The notes: generated from the sequence alone by a model not told the origin. A DNA stretch of 64,000 nucleotides from Vibrio metoecus (GCF_000696385.1 NZ_JJMN01000065.1:62001-126000); one strand, 5' to 3'. Shown: positions 38,109 to 48,921, counted from the stretch's first letter. Translations and numbers: made by a program.

Positions 38109-38795
38109 TTAAAGTGGGATCTGGTAGAGGCCGTGCAAACCGGTTGCCGATGACAGAACCAAAATCTCAGCGGCCACCAGTTGCCATTTGTTCACCGTTT
38201 TACCGAAGATCAAATGCCAGCACCAGACGACAACCCCAGCAATCAATAAACCAAAGCTCACTAGGATCGGCATCACCAGTGCTTGAAGCTGTTGCTCATT
38301 CAGCCCTGAAATATAAGGCAGGAGACATAATGCCGTCAGCATAGCAGACACAATACCTACCACAGGCAAAATGCGGTGAAAGGCTTGTAGCCGAGAGCGC
38401 GCCAGCGTCAGTAATAGATGTCCGAACATCGCACCAAGCAGAAAAATTGACACAAAGATAGTGAGTGACGCTGGCCATGCTGGCGCTTCGCTGATCAAAA
38501 TCCCCACATACGCTAATGCCAAACCATTGGCTAAATACAATACCCATAACGGGCCTTCTTCACGGGTCTTTTTGGTCTGCACTTGTGAATAAAAGTAAAA
38601 CAGCGCAAACACCACCATAAAGGCTTCAATTTTGATCGAAGCAATAGCGAGCCACAATACGGCCAATGCAGGCAGTACCTTATGAATACGTCCACGTTGC
38701 CCAGGGCATATTTCGCCCTTGACCAACACCAGAGTCAAAATGATTTGCGCGCCCAATAACATAGGAGCGAATACCGAAATCAGAGAATAAAGCAT
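38109..38795 (-). CDS. Uncharacterised polytopic membrane protein
   Basis: 228 residues with about seven hydrophobic helices (for example LVRILV-free segments such as ISVFAPMLLGAQIILTLVLV, ILPVVGIVSAMLTALCLLPY). It carries no transporter signature I know. A short loop KKTREEG is the only strongly charged cytoplasmic stretch. Stands alone; no functional call. Confidence 0.7.
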   Translation of the reverse strand: MLYSLISVFAPMLLGAQIILTLVLVKGEICPGQRGRIHKVLPALAVLWLAIASIKIEAFMVVFALFYFYSQVQTKKTREEGPLWVLYLANGLALAYVGILISEAPAWPASLTIFVSIFLLGAMFGHLLLTLARSRLQAFHRILPVVGIVSAMLTALCLLPYISGLNEQQLQALVMPILVSFGLLIAGVVVWCWHLIFGKTVNKWQLVAAEILVLSSATGLHGLYQIPL

Positions 38796-39021
38796 AGTGT
38801 GCCAAACCAGAGAGCTGTCGAAGCCGCCGATAATAGCAAACCTAAATCAAGAACCCCAAGTGGCGATACGTCAATTTCCTTCTCTTAGAAAAGAGAAATG
38901 TGACACTGACTACTCAGACCAGATCGCAAATTGATTAAAAGTTCAGCGCCTCAAGCAAAAGCGGGGCGACAAAGCATCACAATGCGTTATAGTTCAATCC
39001 TAACTATAATCAGAGGCTTAT

Positions 39022-41781
39022 ATGAAGAATAAATACTTAGTTGGCATATTATGCGTTTTGCTTGCCGGTTGTGCCGTACAGCAAATCCATCGTCCATTAC
39101 AGCCTGATCAACGCTGGGTTACCCAAACACTCCCGAATGGTCTTACCTATCATCTTTACCCAGATACGGAACAAGAAGTTTCGATTCGTTTGTATGTACA
39201 TGCAGGCTCCATGCAAGAGACAGCAGAGCAAGCGGGTTACGCCCACTTCGTCGAGCATATGGCTTTCAACGGAACCCGACATTATCAACACAATGATGTG
39301 ATCCGCATGTTTGAGCAAAGCGGCGCACAATTCGGTGCGGATTTTAACGCTTTTACTGGCTATGACCGCACCGTTTATCAGCTCGATCTACCCAACTCGC
39401 AAAACATCGATAAAGCACTGCTGTGGTTTGCAGATATCGCCGATGGTCTGAATTTTGATGCGGATGAAGTAGAAAAAGAGAAAGGGGTAATATTGGGAGA
39501 GTTCCGCGCATCGCGAACGGAAAACCTCAATATCAATCAACAATTTTACCAACACATGATCCAAGGCACTTCCTACGCTGAGCATGATCCTCTCGGCACG
39601 CGTGAATTAGTGCAAGCCGCTACACCAGCCAGTTTAAGTGCATTTTATGAACAGTGGTATCAACCTCAGCTAACCGAGTTAGTCATCACCGGTAATTTTA
39701 CCCTTGAACAAGGCCAACAATGGGTGGAGAAATATTTCTCCACTTGGGCAACTGGGAACACAGCCCCTCCGGCATCGATTTATGATCATCCACAAAACCG
39801 ACAAGATCTTGTGACACCAATCATTGCTGGAGAATCACCTAGCTTGACTCTGGTTTTTCCTCAAGGTCACGTCGCCATCACTGATTTCGCTGAGCAGCAA
39901 GAATTTTGGCGTGATGATGTCACGGAACAACTCATACAAGCGCGCTTAAATGCTGCATTCAGTGATGCAGCACAAGCTACGGCGGGCATCTATTCCACTC
40001 GCTATGTGATTGAAGATCAACGCTATTCCATCATCAGCGTGGCCTTTGCCAGCGAACAGAGAGAGAAAGTACAAGGCATACTATTAGACACGCTCGCTTC
40101 ACTCCGTGATTATGGTGTTACTCAAAATGAGCTCGACATTGTCTTGCGCGGTTATCGTGAAAGTTTGACCTACCTGCAAGACAATCGCGCATCAATGACA
40201 CCGGTTGAGCATGCAAACCAGAGAGTCTTTGCGATTGGAGCCAACGAACCAATACAGTCTGAGCTCGATTATAAAGCCAGTTTGAATGCGTTCTTGAACG
40301 CGGCACAACGCAAGAACATCAATCAGCATATTGAGCAACAACTGCGTCAGCACAGCGTATTAGTGATTGGTGCCGCGGCCAACGAAGACGTGGCAATGCT
40401 GAACAATACGCTGCCGCAGTTACGAAAAACACTCGCATTACCTGGCATTGAACCGATCGATCCTCAAGTGGACAGCCCGTTCAAGTTGCAAACCGTCGCT
40501 GGCGAGATTGTTCAGCAGCTCGATATAAATGAAGAGCCACCTGTCACTTACTGGCAACTTGATAACGGTATTGAGGTTTACTATTTGCGCAATCCTGAAG
40601 CAAAAGATCAGGTATATTTAGAATATTCCAGTGCCGGTGGACAAGCCGCCTTACCATCAGATTTACTGCCTGCCGCAGAAATTGTGCCTTTTATTGCTGT
40701 ACGCAGTGGCTTGGGGGAATTGAGTGGATCGCAGTTTGAGCGCTATTTGCGTCAAAAAAATATTGGGTTTTACAACTATATCGGGGCAACCAGTCACGGA
40801 ATTGAAGCGACCAGCAAAACTCAGGAATTACCTGAACTGCTTGAAGCGCTGCATATGCTGATCACCACAATGAAAGTGAACCCGGAACAAATGGAGGCAG
40901 TGAAAAACGAGTTTACCCAGAACCGTAACGCCTACTTTGCCTCACCTTTTGGTTCTTTCTTCCGCGCCGTTACCGACCAAAGCTTTATTGCAGGCAGCCG
41001 TTATCGTTTACGCACGCCAGAACAAGTTTCTCAAGTGACGGAGCAACAAGTTGAACAAGTGCATCAGATCCTGTTTGGCGAACAGCGTAATAACACCTTG
41101 GTGGTGGTGGCAAATATTGAACACTCCCAACTCACCCCTTTGTTACGCCAATACATTGCTAGCTTGCCACTGGTAAAAGGGCCCCTTCCCGTGATGACCA
41201 ACCAATTGATCAAACCGGTCGCTCCACGCTTAGAATTGGCACTGAATAATGAAAACGCCACTCAATATGCGCTGCGTATTCTCTCTGAAACCCCATCTCG
41301 TGACGCCAAACTGGTGTTCATTGACGATATAGTGCAGCGGATTGCAACCCAGCGCATGCTGGCCGAAGTACGCGAGCACAAAAGTTTAGACTACACACCT
41401 CAAGTGGTGTCTTATTCCGTGGATGGTGAACCACTCAATGATTGGATTTTCTCTGCGTTAGTTGATCCGAAAAATCAGCAGCAAGTCGCGGATGTGATGC
41501 ACGATGTGGTACAAGAGCTTGTGAAAGGAGCCTCTCAGCAAGAGTTGGAGGTGGTGACACAGAAGTTTCTGATCGACATGAAACCGCTTTACAAAAGCCC
41601 AGCACAGCAAGCCTTTTTCATGCAACGCTACGCGATTCATCAATACGGGATTGAAGCGACTTACAAGATTGAGGCGGTAACACAATCCATCACACTGGAT
41701 GACGTTAACCAACGCATTAAACAGCTATTCGGCCAACAAGCGACTCAACAAGAAGTGATTTTTAAACCTAAAGCACAGTAA
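39022..41781 (+). CDS. M16-family zinc peptidase lipoprotein
   Basis: Insulinase/pitrilysin-type peptidase, 919 residues with two M16 halves. A lipoprotein signal (VLLAGC) puts it at the periplasmic face of a membrane. The inverted zinc motif HFVEH is at residues 75-79 in YAHFVEHMAFNGT, and the third ligand lies in EKEKGVILGEF. The inactive-looking second half begins near residue 510. A PqqL-like role in periplasmic protein breakdown is plausible but inferred. Ends in a bidirectional terminator. Confidence 0.9.
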   Translation: MKNKYLVGILCVLLAGCAVQQIHRPLQPDQRWVTQTLPNGLTYHLYPDTEQEVSIRLYVHAGSMQETAEQAGYAHFVEHMAFNGTRHYQHNDVIRMFEQSGAQFGADFNAFTGYDRTVYQLDLPNSQNIDKALLWFADIADGLNFDADEVEKEKGVILGEFRASRTENLNINQQFYQHMIQGTSYAEHDPLGTRELVQAATPASLSAFYEQWYQPQLTELVITGNFTLEQGQQWVEKYFSTWATGNTAPPASIYDHPQNRQDLVTPIIAGESPSLTLVFPQGHVAITDFAEQQEFWRDDVTEQLIQARLNAAFSDAAQATAGIYSTRYVIEDQRYSIISVAFASEQREKVQGILLDTLASLRDYGVTQNELDIVLRGYRESLTYLQDNRASMTPVEHANQRVFAIGANEPIQSELDYKASLNAFLNAAQRKNINQHIEQQLRQHSVLVIGAAANEDVAMLNNTLPQLRKTLALPGIEPIDPQVDSPFKLQTVAGEIVQQLDINEEPPVTYWQLDNGIEVYYLRNPEAKDQVYLEYSSAGGQAALPSDLLPAAEIVPFIAVRSGLGELSGSQFERYLRQKNIGFYNYIGATSHGIEATSKTQELPELLEALHMLITTMKVNPEQMEAVKNEFTQNRNAYFASPFGSFFRAVTDQSFIAGSRYRLRTPEQVSQVTEQQVEQVHQILFGEQRNNTLVVVANIEHSQLTPLLRQYIASLPLVKGPLPVMTNQLIKPVAPRLELALNNENATQYALRILSETPSRDAKLVFIDDIVQRIATQRMLAEVREHKSLDYTPQVVSYSVDGEPLNDWIFSALVDPKNQQQVADVMHDVVQELVKGASQQELEVVTQKFLIDMKPLYKSPAQQAFFMQRYAIHQYGIEATYKIEAVTQSITLDDVNQRIKQLFGQQATQQEVIFKPKAQ

Positions 41782-41805
41782 CCACATTAGGCGACTGACT
41801 TATTC

Positions 41806-41832
41806 AATAAAGCCCGTTTTTCGGGCTTTATT
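41806..41832. terminator. Bidirectional terminator between the M16 peptidase and EAL genes
   Basis: ATAAAGCCCG-TTTTT-CGGGCTTTAT: a perfect 10-bp stem between two converging genes. Confidence 0.85.
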
Positions 41833-41833
41833 G

Positions 41834-43570
41834 CTAATGTAAACTCGCTAAATAGTCTAACAGGCGGTGTGCCGTAATAATCCCTTTGTAGGCTTTACCA
41901 GACACGAGCACCCAAGGAGAGCCAGGATATCGGCGCACTAAAAACGGAATTTGTGCCACATCATACTCCGCCGACAACGTAGTAAATTGTGTTTGCATAA
42001 ATTGGTTCACCGGCTTGCGCCACATGGCGGCCTCGCGCGCGGTTTCCAACTCCGTACCCATCGTGGGGGTCAGGTGTAAATTTAATGATGCCCTATCGAC
42101 TAAGCCAACACACTCGCCAGCGGTCACTACCGGCAGCACATCGGATTGCGTTGCCTTAAAATACTCTACCGCAAGCGAAAGAGGATCACCGGGGTCGAGT
42201 CGATATTGAGTGAACATCGCCAAACTTTGCAATGATGTCGGTTCTTGGTGCTGTTTTTCCTCTTCACGAGTTGCCAGCTTAAAGTGTTTGCGGTACTCCA
42301 TCGCATGAATGAGGTTATGCAGTGGCAACGGCTCGGTAAAGAAAAATCCTTGCAGTAAATCCACCCCTAGTGATTTGAGAACATGCACTTCATATTCAGT
42401 TTCAACACCTTCCGCCACCACCTTAACCCCAAGCGTATGCGCTAAGTCAGTCATCATTTTGACAATCGCATAACGGCGTGAACCAATTTCAATCCCTGAC
42501 ACAAATTCACGATCTATCTTCAGGAAATCAAACTGGCATTCCGTCAAGTAAGTGAATGATGAAAAACCCTTTCCAAAATCATCAATCGCAATGGTCACGC
42601 CCATAGCTCTTAAGTTTTCGATGACTTGGTTACCATGGGTATGAAAATCAAAATAAGCACTTTCCGTTAATTCAACAGTAATACTTTTTGCGTGGCAGGG
42701 TTGGGTCGCAATGAGGTTAGCGGCATTGCGCAGTATTTGTTCCGGCCCCAAATGGCTGTTCAGTGAACGGTTAACGGTGAGCCCAACATGATGACCAAAT
42801 AAAGTTTGAATTTTCGGTAGATCATTTAATGCCTTACGACCGACTAAGCAATCCAGTTGGTCGATCAGGTTCAAGTCTTCCGCTATCGAGATCAACTCTT
42901 GAGTTGAGGCATGCAAAATCTCTGGAGCCTGAAAGCGGCAGAGCGCCTCAAACTTCACAATTGACCATGTTTGGCTATCAATAATCGGCTGGTAGAAAAC
43001 ATCAACATCTTCGTTTTCTATCCATTTTTGAACCCACTTTTCCAACGATTTCCGCCGCTCGATTTGTTGATGGATCGCGCGGTCATAAAAATTAATATGC
43101 CTGCTCTCCCCAGCGTGATGCTCTAACATGGCTTGCACGGCATGAGAAATTAAGCGCTCCACTTTATCCGTATCCATCCCCAAAACGGATACTCCAAGCC
43201 GCCCTTTGGTCATGGCTTGATGCACAACCTGACCACCACGCTGATACAACTCAGCAAAAAACTGCCGCAAGGTGCGATGCAAACCATTTAACGCCGGATG
43301 GCCGCCCTCGTTCTGCGATTCTAAAAGACACAGAAAAATCCCTTCTCCATGATAGCCACATAGCTGAACCTGTTCATTTTTCGCCAAACTACCCGCTAGC
43401 CGACGGATTTCCGCATAATATTTGTCGCTACTGAATTGGGGCTGTATGGCTAACACGAAAGTGGTGGCGGTTGCCGAAGGCAGAGTACGCTGTTTTAACA
43501 ACTCGACAAACTTAGTTAAGGTAGGCAATTGAGTCAAAAGCTCAATATCACCGGCTTGTTTATCAATCAC
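41834..43570 (-). CDS. EAL-domain c-di-GMP phosphodiesterase with CBS-like C-terminus
   Basis: 578 residues. N-terminal 1-165 is a degenerate GGDEF domain (LLTQLPTLTKF is its DxLTxLPN start; no GGDEF motif). The EAL domain at 175-425 has FEALCRF, VELTESAYFDF, DDFGKGFSSF, KIDREF and AEGVE and so should hydrolyse c-di-GMP. Residues 440-578 look like a CBS pair. The frame is open upstream of its GTG start as IFAQHLDRVIDK, and the preceding PAS gene overlaps by 8 bp in another frame. One extra base near 43560-43600 would make this a single ~820-residue PAS-GGDEF-EAL-CBS protein, which I think is the real gene. Confidence 0.85.
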   Translation of the reverse strand: MIDKQAGDIELLTQLPTLTKFVELLKQRTLPSATATTFVLAIQPQFSSDKYYAEIRRLAGSLAKNEQVQLCGYHGEGIFLCLLESQNEGGHPALNGLHRTLRQFFAELYQRGGQVVHQAMTKGRLGVSVLGMDTDKVERLISHAVQAMLEHHAGESRHINFYDRAIHQQIERRKSLEKWVQKWIENEDVDVFYQPIIDSQTWSIVKFEALCRFQAPEILHASTQELISIAEDLNLIDQLDCLVGRKALNDLPKIQTLFGHHVGLTVNRSLNSHLGPEQILRNAANLIATQPCHAKSITVELTESAYFDFHTHGNQVIENLRAMGVTIAIDDFGKGFSSFTYLTECQFDFLKIDREFVSGIEIGSRRYAIVKMMTDLAHTLGVKVVAEGVETEYEVHVLKSLGVDLLQGFFFTEPLPLHNLIHAMEYRKHFKLATREEEKQHQEPTSLQSLAMFTQYRLDPGDPLSLAVEYFKATQSDVLPVVTAGECVGLVDRASLNLHLTPTMGTELETAREAAMWRKPVNQFMQTQFTTLSAEYDVAQIPFLVRRYPGSPWVLVSGKAYKGIITAHRLLDYLASLH

Positions 43571-44297
43571 TCGATCCAGATGCTGCGCAAAGATCGGTGG
43601 TAAAACCGATATAAAATGTTTGATCTTTCTGTGGACTCAAGCGTTTAACCAGAAGATCTTGTGGCCATACTTCACCAGAAGCGCGCTGAGATAAAATCGT
43701 ACCGTTCCACCAACCTTGCTCACGCAGTTGATGCCACATATCGAGATAAAAATGTTGCGAATGCTTACCTGAATTAAACACGCTGGTTTTTAAACCCAAT
43801 AAGTCACTTTGTTGGTAGCCCGTCTGCTCTTCAAAATAGCGGTTACAAGCCAATATTCGGGTTTGCTCATCCGTAATCACCACACCGTGGTGGCAATTAT
43901 CAAACAAAGCATCAAATGCGAAAGCGGATTCCATACCAGAATGGAAAATCAGCAGTGGGGTAATGCTGCCACTGATGATCTGACTACTGACTTCTTCAAC
44001 CGTGAATGCCACCAACGCCACCAGTTTTTCGCCACTCACCAACAGGCTGTTTACGCTCTGGGGCTCAGTATTCGCATCCGCCAAGAAACGGGCAGCGTGC
44101 TCACGCTGAGTGAGTGGTAAATACTCAAGAAAATCCGCTGGCTTATCGATAGGGTGATTATCCCCCACCAATGATTGCCACATCACCACATCATAATCCA
44201 TGCGTTGACTGGCCACCTGATAGCACCAATCCACTGGAATATAACGAGGTTGTGAACCGGAAATCGGTGTTTGTGCGGTTAATAAGTTCACATTCAT
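43563..44297 (-). CDS. PAS-domain sensor (probably N-terminal half of the EAL protein)
   Basis: 244 residues with a PAS domain near 125-235: FDNCHHGVVITDEQTRILAC, NRYFEEQTGYQQSDLLGL and WNGTILSQRASGEVWPQDL. It ends with TFYIGFTTDLCAAS and has no output domain of its own. In related proteins this linker runs directly into LTxLPN of a GGDEF domain, so the stop at 43563 is probably caused by one extra base (see the next gene downstream). As written, the two frames overlap by 8 bp and would be coupled. Confidence 0.8.
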   Translation of the reverse strand: MNVNLLTAQTPISGSQPRYIPVDWCYQVASQRMDYDVVMWQSLVGDNHPIDKPADFLEYLPLTQREHAARFLADANTEPQSVNSLLVSGEKLVALVAFTVEEVSSQIISGSITPLLIFHSGMESAFAFDALFDNCHHGVVITDEQTRILACNRYFEEQTGYQQSDLLGLKTSVFNSGKHSQHFYLDMWHQLREQGWWNGTILSQRASGEVWPQDLLVKRLSPQKDQTFYIGFTTDLCAASGSSD

Positions 44298-44577
44298 CCT
44301 GCATCCCTAACTGATGACGTAAGTTTATCCTATGCTCACCTTAAAGCAGCCTTCACTGACATACCATGAACTCTAACGCATAATACGGCCTGCACTCTAA
44401 CTAAAGTATTAGTTGTCTGACGCTAAGCTGCCAGTTTTCTCTTGCTTAATGAGCAGGTTTCGTGAGAGCTCGTACCTGTTGCTGAAATAAACCCCCAACA
44501 ATTTCGGGGCGATGTTGCGGTAGATACTGACCTTGCAAGCCGCTATAATGCCGCCCTCTTAATCTTGAGGCTCCAAT

Positions 44578-46933
44578 ATGCACAGCGAAGTTACCCCCAT
44601 CCACCACTATAAAAAATACTGGGCTGAATGTTTCGGCACAGCACCATTTTTACCGACCAGTCGTGAAGAAATGGATCAATTAGGCTGGGATAGCTGTGAC
44701 GTTATTATTGTGACCGGTGACGCTTATGTTGATCACCCAAGCTTTGGTATGGCGATCATCGGCCGTCTATTAGAAGCCCAAGGCTTCCGTGTCGGCATCA
44801 TTGCGCAACCGGAATGGCAAACCAAAGATGCCTTCATGGCGCTTGGCAAACCCAACCTGTTTTTCGGTGTGACTGCCGGCAACATGGACTCAATGATCAA
44901 CCGCTACACGGCGGATAAAAAAATTCGTCACGACGATGCGTACACACCAAATAACAAAGGCGGTATGCGTCCGGATCGTTGTTCATTGGTTTACTCACAA
45001 CGTTGTCGTGAAGCCTATAAAGATGTGCCGATTGTGCTTGGCGGTATTGAAGCCAGCCTACGTCGTGTCGCACATTACGATTACTGGTCAGACAAAGTTC
45101 GCCGCTCAATTCTGCTGGATGCCAAAGCCGATATTTTGCTGTTTGGTAACGCAGAGCGTGCGCTGGTTGAAGTGGCTCACCGCTTAGCCAATGGCGAATC
45201 GATCAATAAGATGATTGATGTACGCGGTACAGCAGTGAATCTGGCGCAGGTTCCTGAACACTTTAAAGTGATCGATTCCACCCGAATTGATCAGCCAAAC
45301 AAACCGTTTGTGCCAAGTAACCCGTATGAAGTGGAAACGCAGTGCGCGACCAAAGGTGATGAAAAAGAAGAAGCCAAACCCATCACCATTCGTCCATCAC
45401 GTCACGATGACGAAAACCACCGCGGTGCGTCTGCCTTCATTTGAAAAGCTGGTTAATGACCGTATTTTGTACGCGCACGCCAGCCGTGTGTTGCATTTAG
45501 AAACCAACCCTTATTCAGGCCGTGCGCTGGTTCAGCGTCATGGCGACCGTGAGCTGTGGGTTAACCAAGCACCGATTCCACTCACCACGGAAGAGATGGA
45601 TTTCGTGTTTGGCCTGTACTACGCCCGTATCCCGCACCCTAAATATGGCGATGCGAAAATTCCGGCGTACGACATGATCAAAACCTCGGTCAACATCATG
45701 CGCGGCTGCTTTGGTGGCTGTTCATTCTGCTCTATCACCGAGCACGAAGGACGCATCATCCAGAACCGTTCGCAAGAGTCGATCATCAATGAGCTGAAAG
45801 AAATCCGTGACAAAGTGCCGGGCTTCACCGGTGTGATTTCCGATTTGGGTGGCCCAACCGCGAACATGTACCGCCTCGGCTGTTCAGACCCGAAAGCGGA
45901 AGCGAACTGTCGTCGCCCAAGCTGTGTGTTCCCGGGAATCTGTCATAAGCTCAATACCGACCACAAACACACCATAGATCTGTATCGTGCAGCGCGTGAT
46001 GTGGAGGGCATTAAGAAAGTGGTGATCGCTTCTGGTGTACGTTACGACTTGGCGATTGAATCGCCTGAGTACGTGCGTGAACTGGTGACCCACCACGTCG
46101 GCGGCTATTTGAAGATTGCTCCTGAGCATACGGAAAAAGGCCCACTGAGCATGATGATGAAACCGGGTATGGGTACGTATGATCGCTTTAAAGAGCTGTT
46201 TGAAAAATACAGCGCTGAAGCGGGCAAAAAGCAGTATCTGATCCCTTACTTCATCGCCGCTCACCCGGGAACTGAAGATGAAGACATGGTCAACCTCGCG
46301 CTGTGGCTGAAATCCAACAACTACCGTTGTGACCAAGTACAGAACTTCTACCCATCGCCAATGTGTAATGCTACCGCGATGTATCACGCAGAAGTAAACC
46401 CGCTGAAACGCGTGAAATACAAGAAACCGGAAAAGGTGCCAGTGGCGAAAGGTGAAGCGCAACGTCGCTTGCATAAAGCTCTGCTGCGCTACCATGATCC
46501 TGCCAACTGGCCAATGATTCGCGAAGCGCTGATTGCGATGGGTAAACGTCATCTGATTGGTGACCGCCCTGAGTGTCTAATCCCAGAAAAAGATTCAGAC
46601 CTAGTCACCCCAGCACAAAGCCGCAAATCAGGTCGCCATGGCGCGAATCGTTTTGCGACCAAGCATACGCATAGCCAACCGGGCTTTGATGCGCTGCGTG
46701 GTAACAAATCTGGCGGCCAAGGTCGTCCGAATAGTGGCAATAAATCGAATCAGGGCAAACCAACCGGTGGTAAACCGACAGGCAGTAAGCCTGCGGGCAA
46801 CCAACCTGCTCGCGGTGAGCAAAACCGTGGCCAGCAAGGCCAACGGGGTTCAGCGACAGGCGGTAAACCACAAGGCTCTGGCCGTCCTGCCAGCCGCGGA
46901 AATACTCAGCGCCAGCCGCAACGCGCACGTTAA
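44578..46933 (+). CDS. ygiQ: YgiQ-family radical SAM protein (frame broken)
   Basis: Uncharacterised radical SAM enzyme, about 784 residues after repair. The N-terminal domain ([39 protein letters not shown] [20 protein letters not shown]) is in frame one. The break is at 45417-45420; dropping one C turns [14 protein letters not shown] into [17 protein letters not shown]. The iron-sulfur motif is [12 protein letters not shown], near residue 380. The C-terminal ~100 residues are low-complexity G, K, P, Q, R and N ([17 protein letters not shown]), probably nucleic-acid-binding and disordered, as in other vibrios. Function unknown. Confidence 0.92.
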
Positions 46934-46946
46934 GTTTATACCTCTT

Positions 46947-46970
46947 TCAGCCTCCCATTTGGGAGGCTGA
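46947..46970. terminator. Bidirectional terminator between ygiQ and the LysE gene
   Basis: TCAGCCTCCCATTTGGGAGG followed by CTGA: a 10-bp stem with flanking ATACCTCTT and TGTTTCTCC. Confidence 0.7.
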
Positions 46971-46980
46971 ATGTTTCTCC

Positions 46981-47565
46981 TCAGAGCATCGGTACCACCG
47001 AAAGCAGTAACAATCCTCCCATCGCCCCATTAAACCAGCGCACATAATTGGAATGATTCATCCAGTAGCTCAGTTGCTTGCCTGCGGCAGTCCACACACT
47101 GACTGACGGTAAATTCACTAACGCAAACACCAGCGCAATCAAACCGAGCTGTAGCCAACTCGCATTCGGGTTAAACACACTCACCGCCGTGAGCGCCATT
47201 GACCAACCTTTTGGGTTCACCCACTGAAACAGCGCCGCCGCCACAAAAGACATTGGCTGATACTCTTGCCCCTCTTTGGATGGTCGACTCAGAGCAATTT
47301 TGACCGCCAGATACACTAAGTACAAAGTGCAGAGAATTTGTAATCCTTGTTGAAGGATCGGATAACGCTGAAACAGTTCCGTCAAGCCCACTCCCACCAA
47401 CAAAACCATAATGCTAAAACCAAACGTAATCCCCAGCATGTGCGGGATGGTGCGCAGAAAGCCGACGTTGGCTCCCGATGTCATTAGCATGATGTTGTTT
47501 GGACCCGGCGAAAAAGTAGACACAAAAGCAAACGCCAACAGCGGCCCAAATAAGGTGTAATCCAT
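46981..47565 (-). CDS. LysE/RhtB-family amino-acid exporter
   Basis: 194 residues with five to six membrane helices. Starts MDYTLFGPLLAFAFVSTFSP and carries the family motif GPNNIMLMTSGANVG, later PKGW in FQWVNPKGWSMAL. The substrate is not predictable. Divergent from an Lrp-type regulator 107 bp away, which probably controls it. The start 15 codons upstream is rejected as it lacks family similarity. Confidence 0.88.
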   Translation of the reverse strand: MDYTLFGPLLAFAFVSTFSPGPNNIMLMTSGANVGFLRTIPHMLGITFGFSIMVLLVGVGLTELFQRYPILQQGLQILCTLYLVYLAVKIALSRPSKEGQEYQPMSFVAAALFQWVNPKGWSMALTAVSVFNPNASWLQLGLIALVFALVNLPSVSVWTAAGKQLSYWMNHSNYVRWFNGAMGGLLLLSVVPML

Positions 47566-47672
47566 AACAATGTTCTCGATTAATGTCAGATACAGAAATA
47601 TTAATCGCACTTTGACGCAATTTTGTGTTTATATGAGCGAACAAAACACTGAGTGCACAACAAAAGAGAACA

Positions 47673-48116
47673 ATGGATAGGTTTGACGAAAGAATATTGC
47701 ACGAGCTGCAACTTGATGGCCGAATCTCGAATGTAGAATTGGCCGAGCGCGTGGGGTTATCGCCCTCTGCTACCCTGCGTCGCGTACAAGATTTAGAGCG
47801 CAAGAAAATCATCAAAGGCTATCGTGCGGTATTGGATAAGACGCAGCTTGAGGTTGGTTTTATCGCGTATGTAGCGATTGGCTTAAACAGCCATACCAAG
47901 CAATCACAGCTCAGTTTTGAGCAGCATGTCCGCTTTGCTAAAGAAGTCGTGGAATGCCACAACATCACCGGCATGAACGAATATTTGCTGCGTGTGGAAA
48001 CCAAAGATCTGGTGGCTTACAAACGCTTCCATGCCGATGTGCTTGGCGAATGTGCGGTAGTCAAATCCATTACCACCATGGTGGTGATGGATTCGCCCAA
48101 AGATGAGCGGCAGTAA
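47673..48116 (+). CDS. Lrp/AsnC-family transcription regulator
   Basis: 147 residues: the winged helix ILHELQLDGRISNVELAERV with GLSPSATLRRVQDLE, and a C-terminal RAM domain (VECHNITGMNEYLLRVETKD). Probably senses an amino acid and controls the divergent LysE-type exporter. Confidence 0.9.
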   Translation: MDRFDERILHELQLDGRISNVELAERVGLSPSATLRRVQDLERKKIIKGYRAVLDKTQLEVGFIAYVAIGLNSHTKQSQLSFEQHVRFAKEVVECHNITGMNEYLLRVETKDLVAYKRFHADVLGECAVVKSITTMVVMDSPKDERQ

Positions 48117-48153
48117 CCGGGCTGATCACGCACAAATACGCTCTCATCCCTGT

Positions 48154-48603
48154 TTAAGGAAGCAATTGATACTCTTGCTCAGAGACACTCTCTAGCCATT
48201 CGTTACTCGCCCCTTGCGCAGGGATCGCCACCGCAATGTGTGAAAACCAGCTATCTCGCGCTGCACCATGCCAGTGCTTTGTGCCTGGGGCGATATAAAC
48301 GGTATCTCCAGGGTGCAATTCCTGCGCGGGGCAGCCCTCCTCTTGGTACCAACCTCGCCCAGCCGTCACCAGCAACACTTGCCCGCCTTGATGATGAATG
48401 TGCCAAAAATTGCGGCATCCCGGCTCGAAGGTTACATTAAAAATCGGCAAATCAGTCTGGTTTAGCAACGATAAGTAACTGATGCCCGTAAAGTAATTGG
48501 CGTAGGCTTGGTTTATCTCACCCAATGGAAAAGGGCTCACGGAATACAACTCTTGTTGTGAAGACAACACTTCGGATCGACGATCGGCAGGATGATGACT
48601 CAT
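48154..48603 (-). CDS. Cupin-domain protein
   Basis: 149 residues. Cupin motif 1 is FWHIHHQGGQVLLVTAGRGW and motif 2 is HPGDTVYIAPGTKHWHGA, giving a His/Glu-type metal site. The N-terminal part resembles carboxymuconolactone-decarboxylase-linked cupins. It is divergent from the AraC regulator and YqhD-like dehydrogenase and may share their regulation. Substrate unknown. Confidence 0.82.
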   Translation of the reverse strand: MSHHPADRRSEVLSSQQELYSVSPFPLGEINQAYANYFTGISYLSLLNQTDLPIFNVTFEPGCRNFWHIHHQGGQVLLVTAGRGWYQEEGCPAQELHPGDTVYIAPGTKHWHGAARDSWFSHIAVAIPAQGASNEWLESVSEQEYQLLP

Positions 48604-48921
48604 GATGAAAATACCTCTGAGATGAAATTAAGATTTGGTCAAATCACCTCCATAAGCTATGCCTTCAACCGCTCACTGCGCTAACCTATTTCTCGCGAAT
48701 GATTGCCTAAAAATCCAAAATGGAATTTACCGTCTCCTACCAATCTCACTGGAAAAGACACAAAATAAGCAAATACCTATGAATAAACAGCAAGATGTAA
48801 ACAAGAAACACAAAACACCTACTCATTTTGTGCCATCTGCTGCTTATCTAATCCTCTTCACATTCATACGAGAGATGCTATAAATACTCTAGTTTTCGCA
48901 CCTAAATACCACAGAGCCCAT
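48604..48921. other. Intergenic region between the cupin and AraC genes
   Basis: 318 bp, moderately AT-rich, holding the divergent promoters of the cupin gene and the AraC gene. I see no repeat, RNA or credible small gene. A 74-codon frame at 48659 has no ribosome site or domain. Confidence 0.5.

Noticed and set aside
48659..48883. 74-codon frame between the cupin and AraC genes
   Set aside because: No start signal and a composition typical of AT-rich intergenic DNA.
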